From DATHTK01 sp035463295 (GTDB lineage: Bacteria; Actinomycetota; Rubrobacteria; Rubrobacterales; Rubrobacteraceae): a DNA stretch of 38,062 nucleotides. The stretch spans positions 1 through 38,062 of the forward strand of contig DATHTK010000101.1 of the NCBI GenBank assembly GCA_035463295.1, given 5' to 3'. The position numbers and the translations under genes were made by a program. This document shows, piece by piece, positions 18,772 through 26,542 of the stretch; the first letter of the stretch is position 1; each line of letters begins with the position of its first letter. The notes beneath the pieces are model-generated. The model searched no databases, was not told where the DNA came from, and worked only from the letters and a program-made list of their open reading frames with translations.

Positions 18772-20454
18772 ATGATCCTCGGCGAGTTCTCCAGGGCGCT
18801 GACCGAGGAGTTCGGCGGCCGCTGCCCGACTCCGGGCGACGCCTCGCGGCCCGTCCGGGGCGTGGCGGTCGAGGAGCCCACCGAGGGCTGGCTCGGGAAG
18901 GACGAGGTGGCCGTGACCTCCCGCGAGGACCTGGACGAGGGTTTCCTGCGGGGCGTGGCCGGGGCCGGCTCGCCGGCCGTCGTGTTGCGCGGGAACGGTG
19001 AACCGCCCCCAGAGACCGCGGAGCTCGCGAGGACGTTCGGGCTCGGGCTCTTCCTGGTCCCCGGGGGGGTGCCCCTGCGGAGGCTCTACGCCCTCTTCTC
19101 CGGAGACGACGGGTTGTTGCTCCTCTCCCACGGGGCCGGACGGGAGCTCCTCGAGAGCACGGGCAGCGGGTCGTCTATCGAGGGTCTGATGGAGCGGGTC
19201 GCCGGCCTGCTCCGCATGCCCGTGGCGGTCGAGGACTCGGTCGGGAGGCTCGTCGCGAGCGTCCCTGGCGAGGGCGCGCTGGGCGCGCTGCTCGAGGAGC
19301 ACGGTCTGCGAGCCTCGCGGGGTTCGGGGGTCGAGGAGACGCGGCGCGAGCGGCGAGACCGCTACGCCCGACTCCCGGACGGCTACCTCTCGGTGCCGGT
19401 GGAGCGTTGGAGGGTCGGGGCCGACGAGCTCTTCTGGTCCCCCATCGGGACCGGGACCCCGGCGGGGTACCTGTGGTTCGATCCCGCGGGCAGTCCGCTC
19501 GGGCCCGAGGAGGTCGTGCTGCTGTACTGGGCGCGGCGCGTGCTGGAGGCCGAGCTCGACAAAGAGCGCATCCGGCTGGAGACCGAGCTCGGCGTGCGGG
19601 GGGACTTCGTGGACGACCTGGTGAGCGGCCACGTCGGTTCCGTGGACCTCCTGCTTCAGCGCGCGAGGTACCTGGGGGCCGAGCTCTCAGACGGCGCTCT
19701 GGTCGTCGTCGTGGACATCGACGACTTCGCCCGCTACCTCGAGCGCCGCAAGCCCAAGGAGCCCGTGATCCAGGAGCTCAAGCGGCGTCTCGCCGACGCG
19801 GTGCGCCTCCAGACCCGACAGCTCTTCTCAAACTTCCTGCTCGGGCCCCGCTCGGACAACGTGATCCTGCTGCTCGGCCCCTCTGAGGGGGAGCCGCCGG
19901 AGAGGCTCCCGGAGGCGGCGCAACGTCTGGCGTCCGGAATACAGCGCTACGTCAAGGGCCTGCTCCCCGACCTGACGGTCTCCGTCGGGATCGGGCGCTA
20001 CAAGACCGACCCGGCCCTGCTGCCCGACGCCTACTCCGAGGCCGAGGTGGCCCTGGAGATCGGGCACCGTATCAACGGCCCCTCGTCGGTCTCTACCTTC
20101 GAGGGGACCGGCACCTACAAGCTCCTCTTCCGCGTCCTGCAGGAGAACCCGGAGGAGCTCGAGGCGTTTTATGCCGAGAGCCTGGAGCCCGTGGTCCGCT
20201 ACGACCTCCGGTACGGTACGGAGCTCGTCCACACCCTCACGACCTACCTCGACAACGACGCCTCGACCGTAAAGACCGCCACCGACCTATTCGCCCACCG
20301 CCACACCATCCGCTACCGCCTGGACCGCGTCGGCGAGCTCACCGGCCTCGACGTGGACAAGAGCGAGGATCGCGAGCGTCTGACGCTCGGCATAAAGGCG
20401 ATGCAGCTTCTCGGCCGCGTCCCCGAGCGGCCCTCCGGCTTTTCGGACAGATAG
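18772..20454 (+). CDS. PucR/CdaR-family transcriptional regulator
   Basis: This 560-residue regulator shows the PucR layout. An N-terminal PucR-like domain (about 1-130) is followed by a middle GAF-like region (about 130-255). Then comes a GGDEF-like/CdaR segment (about 275-430, with GALVVVVDIDDFARYLERRK and LTVSVGIGRYK). The C-terminal PucR helix-turn-helix is DLFAHRHTIRYRLDRVGELT. Members regulate purine, amino-acid or nitrogen utilisation in response to a small molecule. It lies 157 bases upstream of the ammonium transporter gene on the same strand, so control of nitrogen uptake is a reasonable inference. The ATG at 18772 has only a weak ribosome site. Confidence 0.88.
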   Translation: MILGEFSRALTEEFGGRCPTPGDASRPVRGVAVEEPTEGWLGKDEVAVTSREDLDEGFLRGVAGAGSPAVVLRGNGEPPPETAELARTFGLGLFLVPGGVPLRRLYALFSGDDGLLLLSHGAGRELLESTGSGSSIEGLMERVAGLLRMPVAVEDSVGRLVASVPGEGALGALLEEHGLRASRGSGVEETRRERRDRYARLPDGYLSVPVERWRVGADELFWSPIGTGTPAGYLWFDPAGSPLGPEEVVLLYWARRVLEAELDKERIRLETELGVRGDFVDDLVSGHVGSVDLLLQRARYLGAELSDGALVVVVDIDDFARYLERRKPKEPVIQELKRRLADAVRLQTRQLFSNFLLGPRSDNVILLLGPSEGEPPERLPEAAQRLASGIQRYVKGLLPDLTVSVGIGRYKTDPALLPDAYSEAEVALEIGHRINGPSSVSTFEGTGTYKLLFRVLQENPEELEAFYAESLEPVVRYDLRYGTELVHTLTTYLDNDASTVKTATDLFAHRHTIRYRLDRVGELTGLDVDKSEDRERLTLGIKAMQLLGRVPERPSGFSDR

Positions 20455-20465
20455 AGCTCTCGGCG

Positions 20466-20476
20466 GTCTGCCGCCC
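20466..20476 (+). terminator. Weak hairpin after the regulator gene
   Basis: A short GGCGG/CCGCC-type inverted repeat lies about 10 bases after the stop codon and is followed by a modest CTATTT tract. It may end or attenuate transcription before the ammonium transporter promoter region; the stem is short. Confidence 0.25.
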
Positions 20477-20569
20477 TATTTGTACTTGCAGCGCAATGCC
20501 AGCGTTTCGCAGAGCACCCATCTTTGTACATCGGGCTAAAGACCCCGCCGGCGCCGGTTCATAGACTAC

Positions 20570-20582
20570 GTTCGAGTCGAAC
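20570..20582 (+). promoter_or_regulatory. Palindromic operator candidate upstream of the ammonium transporter
   Basis: GTTCGAGTCGAAC is a perfect 6-1-6 palindrome 30 bases before the transporter start and directly abuts a CATATC -10-like hexamer. Its centre lacks the spacing of actinobacterial LexA boxes. Two TTTGTAC copies (20479 and 20523) also lie in this region. Binding by the adjacent PucR-type regulator is possible but unproven. Confidence 0.35.
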
Positions 20583-20611
20583 ATATCCTGACCTTTAGAA
20601 GGAGGCGGCTT

Positions 20612-22030
20612 TTGCGGAGGCTTGCACTACTAACTACCACAACGTTGTTGCTCGTGCTCGCGTTGCCGGCGCTGGCGCTGGCGCAAGAGGGACCCAGCAC
20701 CGCGGACCTCTCGCTCGCGATGGACACAATGTGGGTCCTGATCGCGGCGGTCCTGGTGCTGTTCATGCAGGCGGGCTTCGCGATGCTCGAGGTCGGCTTC
20801 TCGCGGATGAAAAACGTCGGAAGCGTGGTAGCCAAGATCCTGGTAAACCTGGCCATCGCGGCGCTCCTGTTCTGGGCGGTCGGCTTTGCGTTCGCCTTCG
20901 GGACCGGCAACGCCCTGATCGGGACGCAGGGCTTCTTCCTCGCCGTGCCCGATAACGCCGTAAACGACGTGTTCGCCGGGCTCGCGTGGACTCAGGTGCC
21001 GCTCTCGGCGAAGTTCCTGTTCCAGGTCGCCTTCTGCGCGGTCTCTCTGGCGATCGTGTGGGGTACGATGCTCGAGCGGACCAAGTTCGCCGTCTACGTC
21101 ATCTTCGCCATCGTCTTCGCCGGCCTGATCTACCCGCTCATAGGACACTGGATATGGGGCGGCGGCTGGCTGACGGAGCTCGGGATGCAGGACTTCGCCG
21201 GCTCGACGGTCGTCCACCTCTCGGGCGCGATGGCGGCGCTCGCCGGGACGTTGCTCCTCGGCCCCCGCCTGGGCAAGTACGACGACAACGGACGACCCGT
21301 TACGATCCCCGGCCACAACATGCCGCTCGCGGTCCTCGGCGTCCTCATACTCTGGGTCGGCTGGTACGGCTTCAACCCCGGCTCTACGATGGCCGTGGTC
21401 CCCGAGATCGCGGACATCGCCCTCACCACGACCCTGGCCGCCGCAAGCGGCGTCCTCGGGGCGATGCTCATGAGCTACACCTACCGGCGCAACGTCGACG
21501 TCGGGATGGGCGGCAACGGCGCCATCGCCGCGCTCGTCGCGATCACCGCGGCCTGCGCCTTCGTCGCGCCCTGGGCCGCCATCGTGATCGGGTTTATCGC
21601 GGGCGTCATAATGTATGCGACCCTTGTCTTTGTCGACAGCATCGGCGTGGACGACCCGCTGGGCGCCATCGCGGCCCACGGCATGGGCGGCATCTGGGGC
21701 ACGCTCTCGACCGGCCTCTTCACCACCCCGGCGCTCGCGGCCGTCGGGCAGCCGGGTCTCTTCTACGGCGGCGGTTTCTACCAGCTCGGGATACAGGCCC
21801 TCGGCATCGTCGCCTGCGGCGGCTTTGTCTTTATAGTCTCGCTGGCGGTCTTCGCCGCTCTCAAGGCCACCATCGGCATCCGGGTCAAGCCCGACCAGGA
21901 GCTCGACGGCCTCGACATTCACGAGCACGGGGTCTACGGTTACCCTGACCTCGTCGCCACCGACTACCAGAACGGGAACGGCACCAGGCTCCCCGACCCG
22001 CTGGAGAAGGCGGCGGAGGGTACAACGTAG
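20612..22030 (+). CDS. amt: Ammonium transporter (Amt family)
   Basis: This 472-residue inner-membrane channel takes up ammonium. An N-terminal signal-type segment ends in ALALAQ (cleavage predicted after residue 24), followed by about 11 membrane helices. The twin histidines of the conduction pore are present: His202 in VVHLSGAMAALAG and His356 in AAHGMGGIWGTLS. FGTGNALIG and the C-terminal GLDIHEHGVYGYPD, needed for PII-type control, are also there. The start is TTG at 20612 with AAGGAGG 6 bases upstream. No glnK/glnB gene is adjacent, unlike the usual amt-glnK pair; the neighbour is a PucR-type regulator instead. Confidence 0.95.
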   Translation: MRRLALLTTTTLLLVLALPALALAQEGPSTADLSLAMDTMWVLIAAVLVLFMQAGFAMLEVGFSRMKNVGSVVAKILVNLAIAALLFWAVGFAFAFGTGNALIGTQGFFLAVPDNAVNDVFAGLAWTQVPLSAKFLFQVAFCAVSLAIVWGTMLERTKFAVYVIFAIVFAGLIYPLIGHWIWGGGWLTELGMQDFAGSTVVHLSGAMAALAGTLLLGPRLGKYDDNGRPVTIPGHNMPLAVLGVLILWVGWYGFNPGSTMAVVPEIADIALTTTLAAASGVLGAMLMSYTYRRNVDVGMGGNGAIAALVAITAACAFVAPWAAIVIGFIAGVIMYATLVFVDSIGVDDPLGAIAAHGMGGIWGTLSTGLFTTPALAAVGQPGLFYGGGFYQLGIQALGIVACGGFVFIVSLAVFAALKATIGIRVKPDQELDGLDIHEHGVYGYPDLVATDYQNGNGTRLPDPLEKAAEGTT

Positions 22031-22046
22031 GTCGACTGACAACCGC

Positions 22047-22068
22047 GCCGGCCGGAGCTCCGGCCGGC
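22047..22068 (+). terminator. Perfect GC palindrome after the ammonium transporter
   Basis: A 22-base perfect palindrome of alternating GCC/GGC blocks centred on GAGCTC lies 16 bases after the stop codon and is followed by a short ATTTC. It forms a very stable stem with no long U-tract, typical of terminators in GC-rich actinobacteria. Confidence 0.6.
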
Positions 22069-22073
22069 ATTTC

Positions 22074-22108
22074 GGAAGGCCCCGGGGTAGCGGCTTCGGG
22101 GTTCTTCC
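22074..22108 (+). terminator. Second hairpin after the ammonium transporter
   Basis: GGAAG-G-CCCCG pairs with CGGGG-TT-CTTCC around a 12-base loop. Placed directly after the palindrome at 22047-22068, it makes a tandem terminator or a leader structure for the small gene that starts at 22135. Confidence 0.4.
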
Positions 22109-22134
22109 GCGCGTATCGGTAGAGAGGGGAGAGC

Positions 22135-22416
22135 GTGGGAGCACCGATAACCCAGGCCACGGCGCACGGCAATCACGTCGTCGGGGTCTTCGCCGACCGG
22201 GTGGAGATCCGCAGCGGGTGGCAGGGCCAGCAGGTAGAGACCGTGAACATCAGGGACGTAGCCGCGGTGAGGGTCCAGGGACTCGTAAACTGCTCTCTGA
22301 CCATAGAGAACAACACGGGGCGCGTCTACAGGCTCGACCGGATGGCCCTCCCGGACGCCCGCGGCGTCAAGAACGCCATAGAACGCCAGAAACAGAAGGC
22401 GGGGCTCTACGAGTAG
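22135..22416 (+). CDS. Small protein, PH-like beta-rich, unknown function
   Basis: This 93-residue protein starts at GTG with GGGGAG just upstream. The alternating hydrophobic pattern (HVVGVFADRVEIRSG, VNIRDVAAVRVQG, SLTIENNTGRVYRL) followed by one C-terminal helix (ALPDARGVKNAIERQKQ) resembles short bacterial PH-like domains. There is no signal peptide or membrane segment. It lies downstream of the ammonium transporter behind two hairpins, so cotranscription is doubtful. Confidence 0.7.
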   Translation: MGAPITQATAHGNHVVGVFADRVEIRSGWQGQQVETVNIRDVAAVRVQGLVNCSLTIENNTGRVYRLDRMALPDARGVKNAIERQKQKAGLYE

Positions 22417-22446
22417 CCCTTTCTCCTTTCGGCGTCGCTGATCGCC

Positions 22447-22483
22447 GCGGTCGTTCCGTAACTCACCGCTTCATCGCGACCGC
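22447..22483 (+). terminator. Inverted repeat between convergent genes
   Basis: GCGGTCG and CGACCGC flank a 23-base loop in the 114-base space between the convergent small PH-like gene and the DUF2339 gene. The large loop makes it a weak terminator candidate. Confidence 0.25.
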
Positions 22484-22530
22484 CACCGCAGATCGGCCCT
22501 GGAGCGCTCACTGGTCCGCCTCTCCCCGGT

Positions 22531-24321
22531 TTATGTCAACTCTTTCCCTTCGTCCTGCCCTCCGGGTTCCTCGGCGGACCTCTGCCCCGGGCGCCAGAGC
22601 GCTCTCAGGTAGTAGCTCAGGGAGAGAAAGAGGACGCCGAAGCCGAGGAAGAGCAGCACGCGCCAGAACGCCTCGACCTCCGAAAGATCTACCAGGAAGA
22701 GCTTGCCGACCACGAGGAAGAGCGTAGCCATGCCCACTCGTGCCAGCGAGGCCCGGTCGAGGCGAAGGCCGGTGACCAGGAGCCCGACAGCGTACAATCC
22801 CCAAGCTATGGTGACGTAGGCCTCGCTACCGGGCAGCGCCGAGAGCTCGCGCCAGAGCCAAGCGAGGACGGCCGCGTGCGCGAAGAGGCGGTAGACAGTG
22901 CCCAGCTCTCGCGGCAGAACGAGAAGCGAGGCCCCAAAGGCCAGACCTATTACGAGAAGGTCCACGAGCGCGCGGGCGTTGAAGAGGGCCGGCTCGGCGG
23001 TCCCGAGAGAGCCCACCGACGCGCCGGCCAGAAGTCGGGCGACGAGCCACGCCGCGACGACGACGTAGAGCGCGTGCGCTTGCGCGGAGACGATCCCGTC
23101 CGAGAACTTGCGAGCGAGATAGTGCAGCGCCATCGCCTCCGCGGCGAGGGTGAAGAGCAGCACATCTCCCCCGAGCATCAGCACCGCAGCGAGGGTGAGG
23201 AACAGCAGCGCGACGAGCGCGTGGGTGTAGGGAAGGTCATCCGACGGTCTTCCACGCAGGGCCACCGCGGCGAGCGCGTAGAGGGCGGCGGCGGAGAGCG
23301 AGATCCAGCCGAAATCCATTGCCGGAAGATCCCAGATCAGGGCGGTGAACCCGAAGGCCACAAGCGGCGTCGAAACGGCGAACGCGCGAGTCGCGACGGA
23401 GCGAACCTCTCGCCCACCCAGAAGCTCACGCGTCACCGGCACGAGCCAGAACAGAAGCCACGCGAAGGCTACCCCGGCTTGAAGGGCCCAACGGTCGTCG
23501 GGCGAAGCCTTTACGGCGAAGAAGAGAGCATCGGTGTAGCCAATCAGCAAGACCATCCAGCCGCCGACGGAGGAGACGGCGAGAAGCGAAACCCATCCTT
23601 TGCGGAAGTAGACAGCCGCCATCCCGGCGAGGATGAGACACGTGTAGAGAATTAGACCCTCCAGGGTCCCGGAGTCGTCGTACAGGAGAAACGGCGTGCC
23701 AAGGCCCCCGAGGGCGCCGATGAGCGAGAGCGCTACCCCATCCCCACGCAGCGAGAGGACGAAGGCCAGTAGCGTTACCGCCACCATGAGAGAGAAGGCG
23801 ACCGAATAGGACGCGAGAGAGTACAGCTGGTGAGCGGCGAAGCCGCTGATGTAGAGGGCTCCGATGCCGCCTCCGAGAAGGACCTGGCTGAAAGCCCGGC
23901 GATGCTCGTAAACGCGAAGTCCCACAGCGAGCAGCGAGACCCCGATGGCGACACCGGCCCCGACCCGCATCCAGGGTCCGATCCAACCGCGCTCCACAGA
24001 GTAGATGAATAGGAAGGCGACGCCGAGGAGCAGCAACCCGATTCCGACCTTGTTTAACCACCACTCCCCGCTGCGCAGATCCTTGAGCTCACCGAGGTCG
24101 AAAGGTAATCGTAATCCTCGCCTGCCTCCACGCTCCGAAGCCGTCACGCCAGAGAAGTCAGAATCACCGGCAGCGCCTTCCCTCACGCTCTCCGGCGAGC
24201 GACCCGCGAGACCACTCCCGGAGAACTCACCCCCCAACGCTCGCAGCGCGCGGCGCAGCTCTTTCACCTCCCTCTCCAGGCTCTCCACGCGCCCCACCAG
24301 AGATCTCTCCCTACCCATCAT
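22531..24321 (-). CDS. DUF2339 multi-pass membrane protein
   Basis: This 596-residue protein has an N-terminal coiled coil (VGRVESLEREVKELRRALRA, about 9-28), a disordered linker, and then many membrane helices from about residue 90. The order coiled coil, WWLNKVGIGLLLLGVAFLF, and repeated helices with WIGPWMRVGAG and LLGGGIGALYISGFA is typical of DUF2339. The family has no established function. AGGAG lies 5 bases before the first of two ATGs. It diverges from a TetR-family gene across a 164-base region with a triple operator and is therefore the likely target of that regulator. Confidence 0.88.
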   Translation of the reverse strand: MMGRERSLVGRVESLEREVKELRRALRALGGEFSGSGLAGRSPESVREGAAGDSDFSGVTASERGGRRGLRLPFDLGELKDLRSGEWWLNKVGIGLLLLGVAFLFIYSVERGWIGPWMRVGAGVAIGVSLLAVGLRVYEHRRAFSQVLLGGGIGALYISGFAAHQLYSLASYSVAFSLMVAVTLLAFVLSLRGDGVALSLIGALGGLGTPFLLYDDSGTLEGLILYTCLILAGMAAVYFRKGWVSLLAVSSVGGWMVLLIGYTDALFFAVKASPDDRWALQAGVAFAWLLFWLVPVTRELLGGREVRSVATRAFAVSTPLVAFGFTALIWDLPAMDFGWISLSAAALYALAAVALRGRPSDDLPYTHALVALLFLTLAAVLMLGGDVLLFTLAAEAMALHYLARKFSDGIVSAQAHALYVVVAAWLVARLLAGASVGSLGTAEPALFNARALVDLLVIGLAFGASLLVLPRELGTVYRLFAHAAVLAWLWRELSALPGSEAYVTIAWGLYAVGLLVTGLRLDRASLARVGMATLFLVVGKLFLVDLSEVEAFWRVLLFLGFGVLFLSLSYYLRALWRPGQRSAEEPGGQDEGKELT

Positions 24322-24411
24322 CCTCGCTCCTCAGCACGCACCAGCCCGGTTCCCTCACTCCCAACGAACCCCGAGATCTCCTCATCCACGGTAACCGCCC
24401 TCAAACAATAT

Positions 24412-24455
24412 TTACACTGTAAGTTTACAGCGTAAGCGTAACACTTATACTGTAA
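24412..24455 (+). promoter_or_regulatory. Three-copy palindromic operator between DUF2339 and tetR
   Basis: Three 11-bp palindromic half-site pairs occur: TTACACTGTAA (24412-24422), TTACAGCGTAA (24425-24435) and TTATACTGTAA (24445-24455). The first two are spaced 13 bases centre to centre and the last two 20. The cluster lies in the only strongly AT-rich stretch of the region and overlaps the tetR promoter, as expected for autoregulation and control of the divergent gene. Confidence 0.75.
24424..24451 (+). promoter_or_regulatory. tetR promoter
   Basis: TTTACA (24424-24429) and TATACT (24446-24451) are separated by 16 bases, each matching consensus at 5 of 6 positions. Both hexamers lie inside operator copies two and three, so repressor binding would block the promoter. 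The leader is about 28 bases, with GGAGG before the ATG at 24486. Confidence 0.65.
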
Positions 24456-24485
24456 GCTGTCAACTGGAGAATACGGAGGTCGAGT

Positions 24486-25106
24486 ATGACGGGGCGGGGT
24501 ACTCTAAGTCGAGAGCGGGTCTTGAAGGCGGCGGTCGATTTCGTGGACAGGGAGGGGCTTGAGGCGCTCAGCATGCGCAGGCTCGGGGCGGAGTTGGGCG
24601 TGGAGGCGATGTCGCTCTACAACCACGTCCCCAACAAGGATGCGTTGCTGGATGGGATGGTCGAGGTCATACTGGGCGAGCTGGAGATACCGTCGGAGAA
24701 CGGCGATTGGGAGGAGCGTGTCCGGGGCGGGTACCGGGCTTTCCGGCGGCTCGCGCACGAGCACCCCAACGTCTTTCCGCTCCTGGTAAACCGGCCGCCG
24801 AGAACGATGGACGGGGTGTGGCTCGTGGAGGAGTTCTTGCGGACGCTGCGGGAGGCGGGCTTCGACAATAGGACGGCGCTCCACGCCTTCCGCGCGCTCT
24901 CGAGCTACACGTTCGGGTATGCGATGGCCGAGATCCGGGGCTTTGCCCTCGAGCTAGAGGGAGTTCGATCCGGCGTACAGAAGATCCCGCCCCGGGAGTT
25001 CCCCCGCATCTCCGAGTTGAAGCCCTACCTCCAGGGGATCGACCACGACGCGGAGTTCGAGTTCGGTCTCGACGTCATCCTCGGCGGGCTCCGCGGGAAG
25101 ATCTAG
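24486..25106 (+). CDS. TetR-family regulator with TetR class C-terminal domain
   Basis: This 206-residue repressor-type protein has an N-terminal helix-turn-helix (about 9-55, RVLKAAVDFVDREGLEALSMRRLGAELGVEAMSLY in two overlapping parts, then NHVPNKDALLDGM). Its C-terminal all-helical ligand and dimer domain resembles the tetracycline-repressor subfamily (HEHPNVFPLLVNRP, FRALSSYTFGYAM). The ligand is unknown. It is transcribed away from the DUF2339 gene and preceded by three palindromic sites overlapping its own promoter. Confidence 0.92.
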   Translation: MTGRGTLSRERVLKAAVDFVDREGLEALSMRRLGAELGVEAMSLYNHVPNKDALLDGMVEVILGELEIPSENGDWEERVRGGYRAFRRLAHEHPNVFPLLVNRPPRTMDGVWLVEEFLRTLREAGFDNRTALHAFRALSSYTFGYAMAEIRGFALELEGVRSGVQKIPPREFPRISELKPYLQGIDHDAEFEFGLDVILGGLRGKI

Positions 25107-25159
25107 ACGGGGCGCTCTTCGAGCACCGGGCTGTCGCTCCAAAGGAGATTCAGGTCTGA

Positions 25160-25188
25160 AGCAGTTCGCGAGCTCGCCCGAACCTGCT
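25160..25188 (+). terminator. Hairpin downstream of tetR
   Basis: AGCAG-TTCG pairs with CGAA-C-CTGCT (nine pairs with one bulge, 10-base loop) and is followed by AAAACAGG rather than a U-tract. It sits between the tetR stop and the hydrolase gene and could terminate tetR transcription. Confidence 0.35.
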
Positions 25189-25240
25189 AAAACAGGCGGA
25201 TGTTCGGGAGGTGTCATGAGAGGGTTTCGGCGAGGGCCGG

Positions 25241-26542
25241 TTGTTAAGAGGGGTTCTATCTACGATCGTGCTGTGCTGGCTGGGCTTGAGCTTGCTCTGC
25301 TCGCTGCAGGTAGTGTTGCCCGCCCGGACGCAAACGCTGTGGGCGTTGACCGTCCTGGTGAAGGAATCCAGCGTTCTCGTCACCGCCTTCGCCCTTCTCG
25401 GGCTCGTCCTGGTCCCGCTGGTGCACCTGTCGGGCGCTCCAAAGAGGGCAATGATCGCCGCTGCGTTGGGTGCGGCCGCCATCTCCCTCTCGCTCGCGCC
25501 GGTCGCGCAGGCGTGGCGGACCGCCTCCGCGGAAGGCGTTTCGCTCTCGCTCTCGGAGCACTTCGCGGATCGCTCCTTCACGGTGGACCGTGAACCGGAG
25601 ACCGCGACGTACGCGTATACGGGAGGTGAGGAGCTCGAGCTCGACGTCTGGCGGCCGCCCGGCGGGACCAGCGCCGTGGACGAACCCGGCGGACGGCCGG
25701 CGGTGGTCCTGGTTCACGGCGGAGGCTGGCGCACGGGGTATCCGAGCAAGACGCCGCGCTGGGATGCGTGGCTCGCCGAGCAGGGATACGTGGTCTTCGA
25801 CATAGAGTACCGGCTCGCTCCCCCGCCTCGCTGGCTGGACGCGCCCGGCGACGTCAAGTGCGCGGTGGGCTGGGTAAAGAGGAACGCCGCCCGCTACGAC
25901 GTGGACCCCGACAGGGTCGCGCTCATAGGGCACTCCGCGGGCGGGCATCTGGCCCTGCTCTCCGCCTACACCGAGGGTGACGACCGTCTGCCGCCCAGTT
26001 GCGCCGTCGAGGATACCGGCGTCTCCGCCGTGGCGGCCTTCTACCCGCCGACCGACTTGAGGCGCCTCTACGGAATGGAGTGGCCGTGGTCGAGCCCGAA
26101 CGTCGTGGGTCTGGGCTCGACCACGGCTTTCCTCGGGGGCACCCCGAGCACCCGCCCGGCTCGCTATCGTGACGCATCGCCGACCGCCCACGTAAATCCC
26201 GGCGACCCGCCCACGTTCCTCGTGCACGGCGGCGCCGACAGGCTGGTCCCGCCGGAGCAGTCCGAACGGCTAGCAGAGCGGCTGCGGGGAGCCGGCGTAC
26301 CTCACCGCTTCGTCGAGCTGCCGTGGGCCAACCACTCCTTCGACCATGCCTTCGACCTCTCCTGGAGCGGCTGGGGGTCCCAGATCACCAGGTCCGCACT
26401 AGAGGAATTCCTCGACCACAACCTCGCAGCGCAGAGCGTCTCGGACCACGGCTACGAACCGGACGGCGCGGGTAGCCGTTCGCCGAGCCACGGGGCGAGC
26501 GACCGCGCGTATGTCGGGGTGAGGTGGGCGCCGTTGCGGTAG
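25241..26542 (+). CDS. Membrane-anchored alpha/beta hydrolase (esterase/lipase, HGGG type)
   Basis: This 433-residue protein starts at TTG with GAGGG just upstream. Three hydrophobic segments (about 6-28, 32-60 and 70-90) anchor it, and the enzyme domain follows from about 120. The oxyanion-hole motif VHGGGWRTG (159-166), nucleophile elbow GHSAGGH (Ser232), acid VHGGADRLVP (Asp333) and His365 or His369 (WANHSFDH) form a full catalytic set of the BD-FAE/hormone-sensitive-lipase type. FDIEYRLAPP is also characteristic. Such enzymes remove acyl groups from small esters. The last 91 bases overlap the end of the acyltransferase gene on the opposite strand. Confidence 0.88.
   Translation: MLRGVLSTIVLCWLGLSLLCSLQVVLPARTQTLWALTVLVKESSVLVTAFALLGLVLVPLVHLSGAPKRAMIAAALGAAAISLSLAPVAQAWRTASAEGVSLSLSEHFADRSFTVDREPETATYAYTGGEELELDVWRPPGGTSAVDEPGGRPAVVLVHGGGWRTGYPSKTPRWDAWLAEQGYVVFDIEYRLAPPPRWLDAPGDVKCAVGWVKRNAARYDVDPDRVALIGHSAGGHLALLSAYTEGDDRLPPSCAVEDTGVSAVAAFYPPTDLRRLYGMEWPWSSPNVVGLGSTTAFLGGTPSTRPARYRDASPTAHVNPGDPPTFLVHGGADRLVPPEQSERLAERLRGAGVPHRFVELPWANHSFDHAFDLSWSGWGSQITRSALEEFLDHNLAAQSVSDHGYEPDGAGSRSPSHGASDRAYVGVRWAPLR

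Noticed and set aside
20570..20582. Reading the GTTCGAGTCGAAC palindrome as a LexA site
   Set aside because: Half-site order and the single-base centre do not fit the actinobacterial LexA consensus, and the downstream gene is an ammonium transporter.
25216..25593. Plus-strand frame starting at an ATG just before the hydrolase TTG
   Set aside because: It is out of frame with the hydrolase and lacks features. The hydrolase frame carries the anchor helices and catalytic motifs.
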